DNA of 64,000 nucleotides, from NCBI RefSeq assembly GCF_964355755.1, contig NC_092671.1, forward strand, positions 14,426,501-14,490,500. The letters run 5' to 3'. This DNA comes from Antedon mediterranea. Its lineage: Eukaryota; Echinodermata; Crinoidea; Comatulida; Antedonidae. This document shows positions 40,307-52,800 of this stretch, in pieces. A program made the position numbers and the translations under genes. Position 1 is the first letter of the stretch; each line of letters starts with the position of its first letter. The notes below the pieces were generated by a model. It was not told where the DNA came from. It ran no database searches and was given only the letters and a program-made list of their open reading frames with translations.

Positions 40307-41792
40307 TTTTTAATTTTCCAAAATGATACCATAGGCTTGATTCAGTCGTTTTTCGCAATGGTCTTTTCGTCCGTTCTCCGACTTCCATGGAACCAAGGCT
40401 AACGTAAGTACGTACTCGTTGTTACAACCTTCCTACCAGCTGCTTAAAATTGAGGGCGCTCGTCATAATTATACCAAAATATTCAGATACACTTTCCAAT
40501 AATAATTTACGGATATTCTGATATCAAAAATATTATTGCTGTCGATCAGTAAAAATAAGATGTAAATATTGCGGGTTTTATGTGAGCAAAAATGAAATTC
40601 TGACACGGATCGCGTTTTTTCCTGTAATATTTATTATTTATTTGTCATCACTTATCAGTGGCACACACTGTCGTGATATGGTGCAACCAAAATAAAACAA
40701 ATGAGCAATAATAATGAAAGAAAACAAAACAAAAGCAACGGAAAAACAAAAATATATATATATACTATAAACTATATATAATAGGTACACAATTCATCAA
40801 GATCTTTTGAGTTTTGTGTTTCCTTTCAACTCTGTATCGACTTGTTTTTTGTATTTTCATGATGATGATGATTATGAATAATAACAAATATTAAATAACA
40901 TTTGATTCCATTTGAAGGACCTTTCATAGTATATAATATTTATAATAACTCCATTTCAAGATTCCTAAAGACAGACGATCCTTTTATCAAAATGTCCATT
41001 ACTTTCAAAATTATAGGCCTACATGGAATCGATCATCCCTTCTGACAGTTCGATAATTAATCAGTTAATCATACCGTTCAGTCGTACTTGGAATACTGTT
41101 CATTAATTTTTAATTCAATTATTTCTTGTACACAATCTCAGCGTATTTCCAATGTTCAGAACAAATTTATTAGATTCCTTACTCGCACTTGTCCTAATTA
41201 TAATGTTTTTTATACAACTCTTTCAATTCTGTGTATGATTGTCCTCTTGTTGCTTTCTTATAAGTTGAATATACCAACTCGTAGGCTACTCGCAGCAAGT
41301 GTTTGCTTCACGTTCATTGTGGTCGTGTTGAATGCACAAAACGAGGTATTTTTCAGCGGTTACCTAACACATTTAATGTGCTTGTTACATGTTTGGATAT
41401 TGATTTATTAATGATAGTTTAAATGTATTCAAGGGTAACATTGTTAAATCTCTATAATGTTCTGATCTTTGTTTATGTTATTGTTGCTTAATCGAATGTA
41501 TTTGTATGGTTTATTATGTTTAGATTCAAATAGTGGTGGTTTCATCGATGTTGGTTGTCAACTGAATAAAATAAAAATACAATGTATACTTATATTAATG
41601 TGTAGAAAATATAATACCATAAGAATTAGGTGTGTAAGAAGAAAGTGTAAAAAAAGCTGTATTCTATGTAATTTATGTATAAATGGAAAGAATAAATGTG
41701 GGACACACCCACCAAAGAGAGAAACAAAATTAATCCTAATATTCAATTGTCAATGCCATGGTATACAATAACGCATTAATTGTATGACAACG
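40307..41792. other. Interval between PDE3 and the thioesterase array
   Basis: Includes the PDE3 5' flank, a LINE-tail-like piece at about 40620-40700 (minus) and the LINE fragment at 41060-41260. The 3' flank of thioesterase copy 1 must also lie here on the minus strand. The plus ORF at 41469-41771 shows no recognised domain and is probably antisense noise. Confidence 0.5.
41060..41260 (+). mobile_element. LINE reverse-transcriptase C-terminal fragment
   Basis: A plus-strand frame encodes YLEYCSLIFNSI and then ISNVQNKFIRFLTRT, matching the pattern (VLEYxxxVW... IExVQxRxxRxI) that follows the reverse transcriptase domain in CR1/jockey-like LINEs. It is heavily decayed and only about 60 codons remain. 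Confidence 0.55.
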
Positions 41793-44700
41793 TTAAATGG
41801 CCAATGTTTTCCTTAGAAACTGTTTCACTATTTTCCATGAATGTTTTTGTGCCGTTGCATGCTCTGGTAAGCCTCCTCCATAAGTAATTTTTGTATCGGC
41901 TACAATACAAATAAAAAAAAACCAATTTTACTAAAATTTAGAGACAGTTAAAGACATTAACATGACGTATTTAGGCCTACAAACAAACAAGTAAAATAGT
42001 CACCGTTAAATGGGTTCTTCATTATATTAGTAACTGGTAGTAACCCAGGATCAATAAGATGACCAGTTCCTGGGTAGACCAATGTCCTGTGATTGCGATG
42101 ACCATGTTGATTCAACCTCTCAGTGAGCCTAGAAGCACAGTATACGCTTGGAATAATCTGATCATCTTCCCCAGCAATAAAAAGGAAATCGGCTTTGGCT
42201 TTTTCGATCTATGAAAATTGCTCTATTATTAAAACTCTGAAAATGATTCATTTAGATTTGTTTTCAGATTCATTCAGATGAGTTTGTCTACAAAAACACA
42301 CTTTTCGAGCTGATCTGAAGCTGCTACCAAGACAAAAACAGTAGGATAAAGATAGGCCTACAAGTTAAAAAGTATATACCGTAATAGCAAACAGGTTTGA
42401 CAAGTCCAGTGGTCCAGTAGTCCAGTAATAAAGAATATTCACTAAGTATATCACAGAATCATCCTGAGTTGAAATATGTATAATTTAAATCTGGCAAAAG
42501 TTTAATTAATTAATTTAACTCTTCCCTGATTTAAATACAATGTATTACCTGAATGGCAGTTAATTCACTTTTGTCAAAAAATTTACAACCAAACGATTTG
42601 AGGTAATTTATTGCACCATCTTTATCCACAACTGGGTTTTCGTTGTTGCTGTAAATAAGGTAAATGTATAAAATGTTATTCTATGAATTTTCAATCGTAT
42701 TATTATGACGTATTCTTTAATAAATAGGCCCCTAGGTCAACTTAAGATGGCATTGTTTGCTTTGAAGACTATTGGCATCATTCTCTTGGTTCATCCTTGA
42801 TTTTAATTCATTATCACATCACCAGTAAGGACTTGCAAATCCTGAAGCACTGATTCTGTACGGGACCAGCTTGACCATCCTAAACTGATAGAGAGCTAGC
42901 TAACTATCGTATACAGGCTCATTTGCATGTTGTTACTTTCGTACATATTATTCTGAAGTCTTGTGTTATACTGTACCGATATTTACTTTATGTAAGGTAA
43001 TGCTCTTCCATGATATGTGAGTGGTGTCATCGTTCGATGATGGGGAGCGTTGTACGAAACAACTGCGCGTATCTGTAAAATATTAGAGTTTCTTAACAAT
43101 AATTAATGGTATGTCGGAGTAACAAGATAATTAGCTTGATTGCAGACTGTTATTATGCTCACGACATTTTATTTATGTCCTTAAGGCATTCTAATTGCAA
43201 AAATTCCATATTCTCTCTAGAATAGAAACTTACCATACCAGGCCAGTACGTAGCCATAACAATACTTAGCATTGCTCCGAGTGACGTACCGACAAGTGCT
43301 ATTCTAGAAGAATCCACATATTCTTGAGAAGAGAACCACGTTAGAGCTTCCTACGTTAATATAAGCAAAGTGTGATGATTTGTAATGCATATTATATTTT
43401 GTTTTATAAAAACAAAAGCACATGTATCAACCGTAATCATAAATAATGTCATGAATCATTAGTGATGGACCAAAGATGTACATATTATAAAAAAGAAAAT
43501 GTATTAAATTAGACTAAATTGAGCTTATAGAAATGGCAAACCGAGTCAAAATTACCTCAAAATATCTTAAATCGACATCACCGACGTCTTTTACTAGATC
43601 TCCGTAAGCAAAGTATGGCAATGCATATGTTACAAAACCATATGAAGATAACAGAGCTGCCCTGGATGGCTTTAAACCACCACTCACACCATACATGTCA
43701 ATAATTCCTGGGAATGGCCCTTTTCCTTTATAATACAAGATGAATTTGAAAGATAAAATATGTATTAGTACTGCACGAGTGAACCAAATAACACATTGCC
43801 TTATGCCTTGAAATAAACTGATTTTATATAAAGGGGCAATAATTGAGTTATTTATTTATTTTTACGTTTGGTGATTACTCAATATTAGTTTGGCGCATTG
43901 AAGAGTGGGATGATTTGGAAAAACAACAATCAACTATATAACTTTTAGTCCTGTTTCTGGTAATACTTACCAGTTGGTATACAAACAGTTCCTCGAAGCC
44001 TCCCATTTGAAACATCATATTTCTTTACATTTTCAGATAGAAACCTCCTTTCTAATTGACATGATGTCATTACATCTGACTTGTCGATCTCTCGTTTAGT
44101 CAGTGCACCTTGGTGAACACTGAAGACCATCTTCAATGGCTTTTGAACATCTCTAACTGTCAAGATTGTAGCTTTAACGTGTTTCATACATTGAAGACTC
44201 CAAAAGAGTCCAGCATTGTCCAGCCCTATAGTTGTTAGAAATGCATTTACAGAACACTGTATCACTTAAATACCAAGAAATTAATAATTATTTCTCCATT
44301 GAAACATAATTAGGTATACTCTAATCCAAATACGTTTTTTCAGAGACATATGAAAATATTTAGAATTATATAGAACATTGTCAATTGTTTACCTGTGTAT
44401 GTACCGCCCAATGACGAGTGCCGATTAAGATCAATTTCGCCTGTTGCGGATGATTTGAAGTGGCCGTAAGAAACTAAAGTTTTGTCGCGATGACGGACAC
44501 TTCCTTTTATGGTATACAATGAATCTGGCTCAGCAGACGTTACACAGATCCTTGGACATTCATCCACCAAGCAAGAAGAAGGAGAAACCTGCATATGTAT
44601 TGACATCTGCTGGTTTAATCTATGGGCAAACCTGTAATAAAATGTCCATGGCAAAATGAATTCAATTTGTATAGACAGCGTAAATCAACTTTTTATAATC

Positions 44701-44994
44701 TTTATAATTTCTAAAGAAACAAAAGAAAAATCCAACCTACCTTTGGACAGTCCAGGAAATCTAAACTTGATCACATTCATACAAATGAAAGGCACACATA
44801 CTGGTCTCTGTCACTCTCAAAGGCAATGCATATGCCAACGTCAATGACGACCTGATGTTAATGAGGACGGTTACCCAAATAAATGAACAACATGAACAGT
44901 TAATGTATACTTACTTATGTGCAGAATTATGTTTTGCCAAGCCAAACGATTCTTGGCACACACGTATGTAGGAGACCATACAAGACCTAAACAT
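41793..44994 (-). CDS. Acyl-CoA thioesterase/BAAT-family protein, tandem copy 1 (9 exons)
   Basis: Predicted acyl-CoA thioester hydrolase (ACOT1/2/4-BAAT family), alpha/beta-hydrolase fold. Exons: 44994-44915, 44631-44393, 44225-43971, 43725-43556, 43350-43234, 43072-42987, 42648-42549, 42208-42004, 41899-41793. The phases agree and total 1359 nt (452 residues), close to mitochondrial ACOT2. Exons 2-3 form the N-terminal thioesterase/BAAT domain. Exon 4 carries GKGPFPGIIDMYG. Exon 5 holds the nucleophile Ser271 in LVGTSLGAM; BAAT itself uses Cys, so Ser favours a thioesterase. Exon 8 holds GEDDQ (Asp364/365) and GTGHLIDPG (His399). Exon 1 is basic and Ser-containing (SYIRVCQESFGLAKHNSAHK), like a mitochondrial presequence. 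A shorter start at Met36 is possible. Ends ...RKTLAI, stop TAA. Confidence 0.9.
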
Positions 44995-47900
44995 GTTTGT
45001 ACGTTTAAATGTATACATCACGAGAATCACAAAGGCCACAGACTTGGAATTATAAACAATGAATGCATTAATTAATTTTAAAAAAAGGTACCTGTATTTT
45101 GTTAAATGTCTTATTTAATTACAGGTACGTCAATCTGTTGATGATCAAAACAGTTATTTAAAATGTTAATCAGACATACGATTGTATGCTGAACTCAATA
45201 TGGAAACCATAATACTGTGTAATGAGTGGACCAAAATAGACACAAACAGATAAACCTTATTCGTATAAAATGTAAACATTTTTTGAAAATTCTTTTGTTT
45301 GGCAAGATAAGATATTAATACATTTAACATGTATGTTAGAAAAAGCATTTAAAATAATTATAAAATACATTTTAACACGATAAAACATACATTTAAACTA
45401 CCGAATAAAAAATGTTAAATATGTTTTTCGCTTAGAACAAAATATACTTAAAAGGTGAATTGTTTGATTTTGGTGTACATAAACGGTAAAAGCAACTGAA
45501 GACACAACCACTGTGTTCAAGTGATTTATCTTTATCAGAATATACATAACATACATAAACCTCTACAAGAATAAGACATTACTAAACTGTTAAATTAGGA
45601 TTGTTAAAAGGATAACATTCCAGATGTGCTTCAAGAGATCATTCCATTCTGCCAGTAGGCTACTCTATACTGTATTCGTTATTTCATTATTCTATCTAGG
45701 TCTACAATAATCAGGAATTTCAACTTGTACGATCAGTGTACTACTTTAAACTCTTTAAGAACCAGTTGAAGTCTTTCCCTTTCAAGTTTTTCATTAATTT
45801 AAATTAATGGTACTTCTCTTCTATTTTATTTATATACATTGATAGCTTGCTTATATGCGTAACTATTTATTTATTATTATTATTATTTTTGTTAAGTTGA
45901 ATGGCCAATGTTTTCCTTAAAAACTCTTTCACTATTTTCCATGAATGTTCTTGTGCCTTTGCATGTTCTGGTAAGCCTCCTCCATAAGTAATTGTTGTAT
46001 CGACTACAATACAAATTATAAAATAAAAAATTCTAGTAAATTTCACAGACAAGAGAAAACATCAAGATGTATACAAACACATATAAAGTAAAATAGTTAC
46101 CGTCAAATGGGTTCCTCGTTATATTAGTGACTGGTAGTAATCCAGGATCAATAAGATGACCAGTTCCTGGGTAGACCAATGTCCTGTGATTGTGATGACC
46201 ATTTTGATTCAATCTCTCAGTCATCCTAGAAGCACAGTATACGCTTGGAATAATCTGATCATCTTCCCCAGCAATAAAAAGGAAATCGGCTTTGGATTTT
46301 TCGATCTAGTATAATAAAATTAGTTATAATAAATGTTTCGAGGGGAAAAAACGGTTCATTTGCTGCAATAACGTTTCGTTTGTCTATACAGTAAATCGAT
46401 CGAGTCGCTCTTAGGCTTTCAGGACATGAAGAAAAGCAGTAAAAGATACGGTACTGTAAAGTTAAGTTGAGAAACCCAAACTCAATAGTGACCCAACCAA
46501 AATAATGAAGTATGTAGACCATCACATGGATCATATCCTGTGGTGGGAGTGTGTATGGGGCTCCTATTCACACCTAAAATGAAGTTATAAACTACTTTTA
46601 TTTGTGATATCTATTTTGAAAGACTATAATGTTTGCTCTCTCCGTTTAAAAATTTCTGCCATGGACCCGCAACAAGTGTATAATTTAAAAATACAATTAT
46701 TATTGTTTTAGTATTACCTGAATAGCAGTTGATTCACTTTTGTTCAACAATTTACAACTAAAAGATTTTAGGTAATTTAATGCACCGTCTATATTTACAA
46801 CTGGATTCCCATTGCTGCTGTTGAATAAGATAAAACTTTTTTGAATTTTTAACTTAGCACTTAAATAGATTAAAATTAAGATGGCAATGTTTGCTTTGAA
46901 GACTATCATTCTCTTGGTTCATCCTTGATTCTAATTCACAGAGTCACATCAGTGAATGTCACCAGTAAGGACTCGCAAATCCTGAAGCACTGATTCTGTA
47001 CGGAATCATCTTTGCTTAATCATCATCATCCTAAATGAATAGAGAGCTCACTACCGGATACAGGTTCATTTGCATTTCATACTTTTATATATATATATAT
47101 TGTGTAAATACTGTTATACTGTACCGATATTTACTTTATGTAAGGTAATGTTTTTCCATAATATGTACGGGGTGTAATCGTTCGATGATGGGTAGCGTTG
47201 TACGAAACTACTGCGCGTATCTGTAAAATATTAGAGTTTCTTTACAATAATTAATGGTATGTCGGAGTAACAAGATAATTAGCTTGATTGCAGACTGTTA
47301 TTATGCTCACAAAATTTTATTTATGTCCTTAAGGCATTCTAATTGCAAAAATTCCATATTCTCTCAGATAGTAGATAGATAACTAGAAACTTACCATATC
47401 AGGCCAGTACGTAGCCATAACAATACTTAGCATCGCTCCGAGTGACGTACCGACAAGTGCTATTCTAGAAGAATCCACATATTCTTGAGAAGAGAACCAC
47501 TTTAGAGCTTCCTAAGTTAATAAAAGCAAAGTAGACAACTTTTTTTGGTTTATGAAATTGAAGGCACGAGTATCACCCGTAGGCACAATCTGATTTGAAA
47601 TGAATCAATGATTTTAAATGCAAATGTTCATATCTTTTTGGAAGAACTTGATTACAATTGAACTTATGAAAATGGTTTTATAAAAACACTGAGTAAAAAT
47701 TACAGTACCTCAAAATATCTTAAATCGACGTCAGCAACGTCTTTTACAAGATCTTTGTAAGCAAAGTATGGCAATGCATAGGTTACAAAACCATATGAAG
47801 ATAACAGAGCTGCCCTGGATGGCTTTAAACTACCATTCAAACCATACATGTCAATAATTCCTGGGAATGGCCCTTTTCCTTTATAATACAAAATACGAAA

Positions 47901-48724
47901 TATGTACATTAGTATTGCATAACAAGTAAATTACAAATTGGCTATGATTTAAAAAAAAACTAAAATAATTAAAAATAGGCCTATACATAATAATAATATA
48001 TAACATGTCAGGACTACTTTCAGCACGTCACTATGTTTTACTATTATGTTCACATTTACCAGTTGGTATGAAGACTGTTCCTCGAAGCTTCCCATCTGAA
48101 ACATCATATGTCTTTACATGGTCAGAAAGAAACCTCCTATCTAATTGACATGATGTAATTGCATCTGACTTGTCGATCTCTTGTTTAGTCAGTGCACCTT
48201 GGTGAACACTGAAGACCATCTTCAATGGCTTTTGAACATCTCTAACTGTCAAGATTGTAGCTTTAACGTATTTCATACATTGAAGACTCCAAAAGAGTCC
48301 AGCATTGTCCAGCCCTATAGTTGATACCAAGAAATTAATAAATTGGCCTCCATTGTAACCTAATTAGGTATACTGTCCTCTAATCCAAAAACGTTTAATA
48401 TTTTTTTCAGAGACGTAATGAAGATATATAGAAATTATATAGAAAATTGTAAATTGTTTACCTGTGTATGTACCGCCCAATGACGAGTGCCGATTAAGAT
48501 CAATTTCGCCTGTTGCGGATGATTTGAAGTGGCCGTAAGAAACTAAAGTTTTGTCGAGATTACGAACACTTCCTTTTATGGTATACAATGAATCTGGCTC
48601 AGCAGACGTTACACGGATCCTTGGACATTCATCCACCAAGCAAGAAGAAGGAGAAACCTGCATATGTATTGACATCTGCTGGTTTAATCTATGGGCAAAC
48701 CTGTAATAAAATTTCCATGGCAAA
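44656..48724. repeat. Tandem segmental duplication, unit 1 (about 4.07 kb)
   Basis: This unit and 48725-52800 are near-identical direct repeats covering most of copy 2 or 3 plus the upstream region and first exon of the preceding gene. The offset is 4069 bp at 44656/48725 and at 45867/49936, and 4060 bp after small indels (47709/51769). Intron and flanking sequence is nearly unchanged, so the duplication is recent. Copy 1 is clearly more diverged in its introns. Confidence 0.93.
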
Positions 48725-49063
48725 ATGAATTCAATTTGTATAGACAGCGTAAATCAACTTTTTATAATCTTTATAATTTCTAAAGAAACAAAAGAAAAAT
48801 CCAACCTACCTTTGGACAGTCCAGGAAATCTAAACTTGATCACATTCATAGAAATGAAAGGCACACATACTGGTCTCTGTCACTCTCAAAGGCAATGCAT
48901 ATGCCAACGTCAATGACGATCTGATGTTAATGAGGACGGTTACCCAAATAAATGAACAACATGAACAGTTAATGTATACTTACTTATGTGCAGAAATATG
49001 TTTTGCCAAGCCAAACGATTCTTGGCACACACGTATGTAGGAGACCATACAAGACCTAAACAT
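45867..49063 (-). CDS. Acyl-CoA thioesterase/BAAT-family protein, tandem copy 2 (9 exons)
   Basis: Same architecture as copy 1. Exons: 49063-48984, 48700-48462, 48314-48060, 47878-47709, 47511-47395, 47220-47135, 46817-46718, 46305-46101, 46003-45867. The total is 1389 nt (462 residues). Ser, Asp and His motifs are intact (GTSLG, GEDDQ, GTGHLIDPG). The stop of copy 1 (TAA after LAI) reads CAA here, so translation continues through QLNKNNNNNK, encoded by a (TTA)n run, to a TAA at 45867-45869. It lies in the same orientation as copy 1, with about 870 bp between copy 1 exon 1 and the copy 2 stop. Splice signals look functional. Confidence 0.9.
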
Positions 49064-52000
49064 GTTTGTACGTTTAAATGTATACATCACGAGAATCACA
49101 AAGGCCACAGACTTGGAATTATAAACAATGAATGCATTAATTAATTTAAAAAAAAGGTACCTGTATTTTGTTAAATGTCTTATTTAATGACAGGTACGTC
49201 AATCTGTTGATGATCAAAACAGTTATTTGAAATGTTAATCAGACATGCGATTGTATGCTGAACTCAATATGGAAACCATAATACTGTGTAATGAGTGGAC
49301 CAAAATAGACACAAACAGATAAACCTTATTCGTATAAAATGTAAACATTTTTTGAAAATTCTTTTGTTTGGCAAGATAAGATATTAATACATTTAAAATG
49401 TATGTTAGAAAAAGCATTCAAATTAATTATAAAATACATGTTAACACGATAAAACATACATTTAAACTACCGAATAAAAAATGTTAAATATGTTTTTTGC
49501 TTAGAACAAAATATACTTAAAAGGTGAATTGTTTGATTTTGGTGTACATAAACGGTAAAAGCAACTGAAGACACAACCACTGTGTTCAAGTGATTTATCT
49601 TTATCAGAATATACATAACATACATAAACCTCTACAAGAATAAGACATTACTAAACTGTTAAATTAGGATTGTTAAAAGGATAACATTCCAGATGTGCTT
49701 CAAGAGATCATTCCATTCTGCCAGTAGGCTACTCTATACTGTATTCGTTATTTCATTATTCTATCTAGGTCTACAATAATCAGGAATTTCAACTTGTACG
49801 ATCAGTGTACTACTTTAAACTCTTTAAGAACCAGTTGAAGTCTTTCCCTTTCAAGTTTTTCATTAATTTAAATTAATGGTACTTCTCTTCTATTTTATTT
49901 ATATACATTGATAGCTTGCTTATATGCGTAACTATTTATTTATTATTATTATTATTTTTGTTAAGTTGAATGGCCAATGTTTTCCTTAAAAACTCTTTCA
50001 CTATTTTCCATGAATGTTCTTGTGCCTTTGCATGTTCTGGTAAGCCTCCTCCATAAGTAATTGTTGTATCGACTACAATACAAATTATAAAATAAAAAAT
50101 TCTAGTAAATTTCACAGACAAGAGAAAACATCAAGATGTATACAAACACATATAAAGTAAAATAGTTACCGTCAAATGGGTTCCTCGTTATATTAGTGAC
50201 TGGTAGTAATCCAGGATCAATAAGATGACCAGTTCCTGGGTAGACCAATGTCCTGTGATTGTGATGACCATTTTGATTCAATCTCTCAGTCATCCTAGAA
50301 GCACAGTATACGCTTGGAATAATCTGATCATCTTCCCCAGCAATAAAAAGGAAATCGGCTTTGGCTTTTTCGATCTAGTATAATAAAATTAGTTATAATA
50401 AATGTTTCGAGGGAAAAATCGGTTCATTTGCTGCAATAACGTTTAGTTTGTCTATACAGTAAATCGATCGAGTCGCTCTTAGGCTTTCAAGACATGAAGA
50501 AAAGCAGTAAAAGATACTGTAAAGTTAAGTTGAGAAACCCAAACTCAATAGTGACCCAACCAAAATAATGAAGTATGTAGACCATCACATGGATCATATC
50601 CTGTGGTGGGAGTGTGTATGGGGCTCCTATTCACACCTAAAATGAAGTTATAAACTACTTTTATTTGTGATATCTATTTTGAAAGACTATAATGTTTGCT
50701 CTCTCCGTTTAAAAATTTCTGCCATGGACCCGCAACAAGTGTATAATTTAAAAATACAATTATTATTGTTTTAGTATTACCTGAATAGCAGTTGATTCAC
50801 TTTTGTTCAACAATTTACAACTAAAAGATTTTAGGTAATTTAATGCACCATCTATATTTACAACTGGATTCCCATTGCTGCTGTTGAATAAGATAAAACT
50901 TTTTTAAATTTTTAACTTAGCACTTAAATAGATTAAAATTAAGATGGCAATGTTTGCTTTGAAGACTATCATTCTCTTGGTTCATCCTTGATTCTAATTC
51001 ACTAGAGTCACATCAGTGAATGTCACCAGTAAGGACTCGCAAATCCTGAAGCACTGATTCTGTACGGAATCATCTTTGCTTAATCATCATCCTAAATGAA
51101 TAGAGAGCTCACTACCGGATACAGGTTCATTTGCATTTCATACTTTTGTATACATATATATTGTGTAAATACTGTTATACTTTACTGATATTTACTTTAT
51201 GTAAGGTAATGTTTTTCCATAATATGTACGGGGTGTAATCGTTCGATGATGGGTAGCGTTGTACGAAACTACTGCGCGTATCTGTAAAATATTAGAGTTT
51301 CTTTACAATAATTAATGGTATGTTGGAGTAACAAGATAATTAGCTTGATTGCAGACTGTTATTATGCTCACAACATTTTATTTATGTCCTTACGGCATTC
51401 TAATTGCAAAAATTCCATATTCTCTCAGATGTAGATAGATAACTAGAAACTTACCATATCAGGCCAGTACGTTGCCATAACAATACTTAGCATCGCTCCG
51501 AGTGACGTACCGACAAGTGCTATTCTAGAAGAATCCACATATTCTTGAGAAGAGAACCAATTTAGAGCTTCCTAAGTTAATAAAAGCAAAGTAGACAACT
51601 TTTTTTGGTTTATGGAATTGAAGGCACGAGTATCACCCGTAGTCACAATCTGATTTGAAATGAATCAATGATTTTAAATGCAAATGTTCATATCTTTTTG
51701 GAAGAACTTGATTACAATTGAACTTATGAAAATGGTTTTATAAAAACACTGAGTAAAAATTACAGTACCTCAAAATATCTTAAATCGACGTCAGCAACGT
51801 CTTTTACAAGATCTTTGTAAGCAAAGTATGGCAATGCATAGGTTACAAAACCATATGAAGATAACAGAGCTGCCCTGGATGGCTTTAAACTACCATTCAA
51901 ACCATACATGTCAATAATTCCTGGGAATGGCCCTTTTCCTTTATAATACAAATTACGAAATATGTACATTAGTATTGCATAACAAGTAAATTACAAATTG

Positions 52001-52800
52001 GCTATGATTTAAAAAAAAAACTAAAATAATTAAAAATAGGCCTATACATAATATAATATATAACATGTCAGGACTACTTTCAGCACGTCACTATGTTTTA
52101 CTATTATGTTCCCATTTACCAGTTGGTATGAAAACTGTTCCTCGAAGCTTCCCATCTGAAACATCATATGTCTTTACATGGTCAGAAAGAAACCTCCTAT
52201 CTAATTGACATGATGTCATTGCATCTGACTTGTCGATCTCTTGTTTAGTCAGTGCACCTTGGTGAACACTGAAGACCATCTTCAATGGCTTTTGAACATC
52301 TCTAACTGTCAAGATTGTAGCTTTAACGTGTTTCATACATTGAAGACTCCAAAAGAGTCCAGCATTGTCCAGCCCTATAGTTGATACCAAGAAATTAATA
52401 AATTGGCCTCCATTGTAACCTAATTAGGTATACTGTCCTCTAATCCAAAAACGTTTAATATTTTTTTCAGAGACGTAATGAAGATATATAGAAATTATAT
52501 AGAAAATTGTAAATTGTTTACCTGTGTATGTACCGCCCAATGACGAGTGCCGATTAAGATCAATTTCGCCTGTTGCGGATGATTTGAAGTGGCCGTAAGA
52601 AACTAAAGTTTTGTCGCGATGACGGACACTTCCTTTTATGGTATACAATGAATCTGGCTCAGCAGACGTTACACAGATCCTTGGACATTCATCCACCAAG
52701 CAAGAAGAAGGAGAAACCTGCATATGTATTGACATCTGCTGGTTTAATCTATGGGCAAACCTGTAATAAAATGTCCATGGCAAAATGAATTAGATTTGTA
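48725..52800. repeat. Tandem segmental duplication, unit 2
   Basis: Partner of 44656-48724. Similarity fades a few tens of bases upstream of copy 3 exon 2, beyond about 52820, where the spacer differs from those before copies 1 and 2. Confidence 0.93.

Noticed and set aside
40388-40404. Tiny divergent first exon (ATG plus 14 bases, then GTAAGT) beside the PDE3 start
   Set aside because: Five codons and a donor are too little to support a gene; no second exon found on the plus strand.
41469-41771. 100-codon Cys-rich plus ORF
   Set aside because: Opposite strand of the expected 3' flank of thioesterase copy 1; no domain pattern in the cysteines.
44656-44847. 63-codon plus ORF repeated at 48725
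   Set aside because: Its conservation comes from the recent segmental duplication; it lies in an intron of the thioesterase genes with no coding signature.
45166-45348. 60-codon minus ORF repeated at 49235
   Set aside because: Also duplicated passively; lies between genes, rich in Leu, Tyr and Phe, with no homology recognised.
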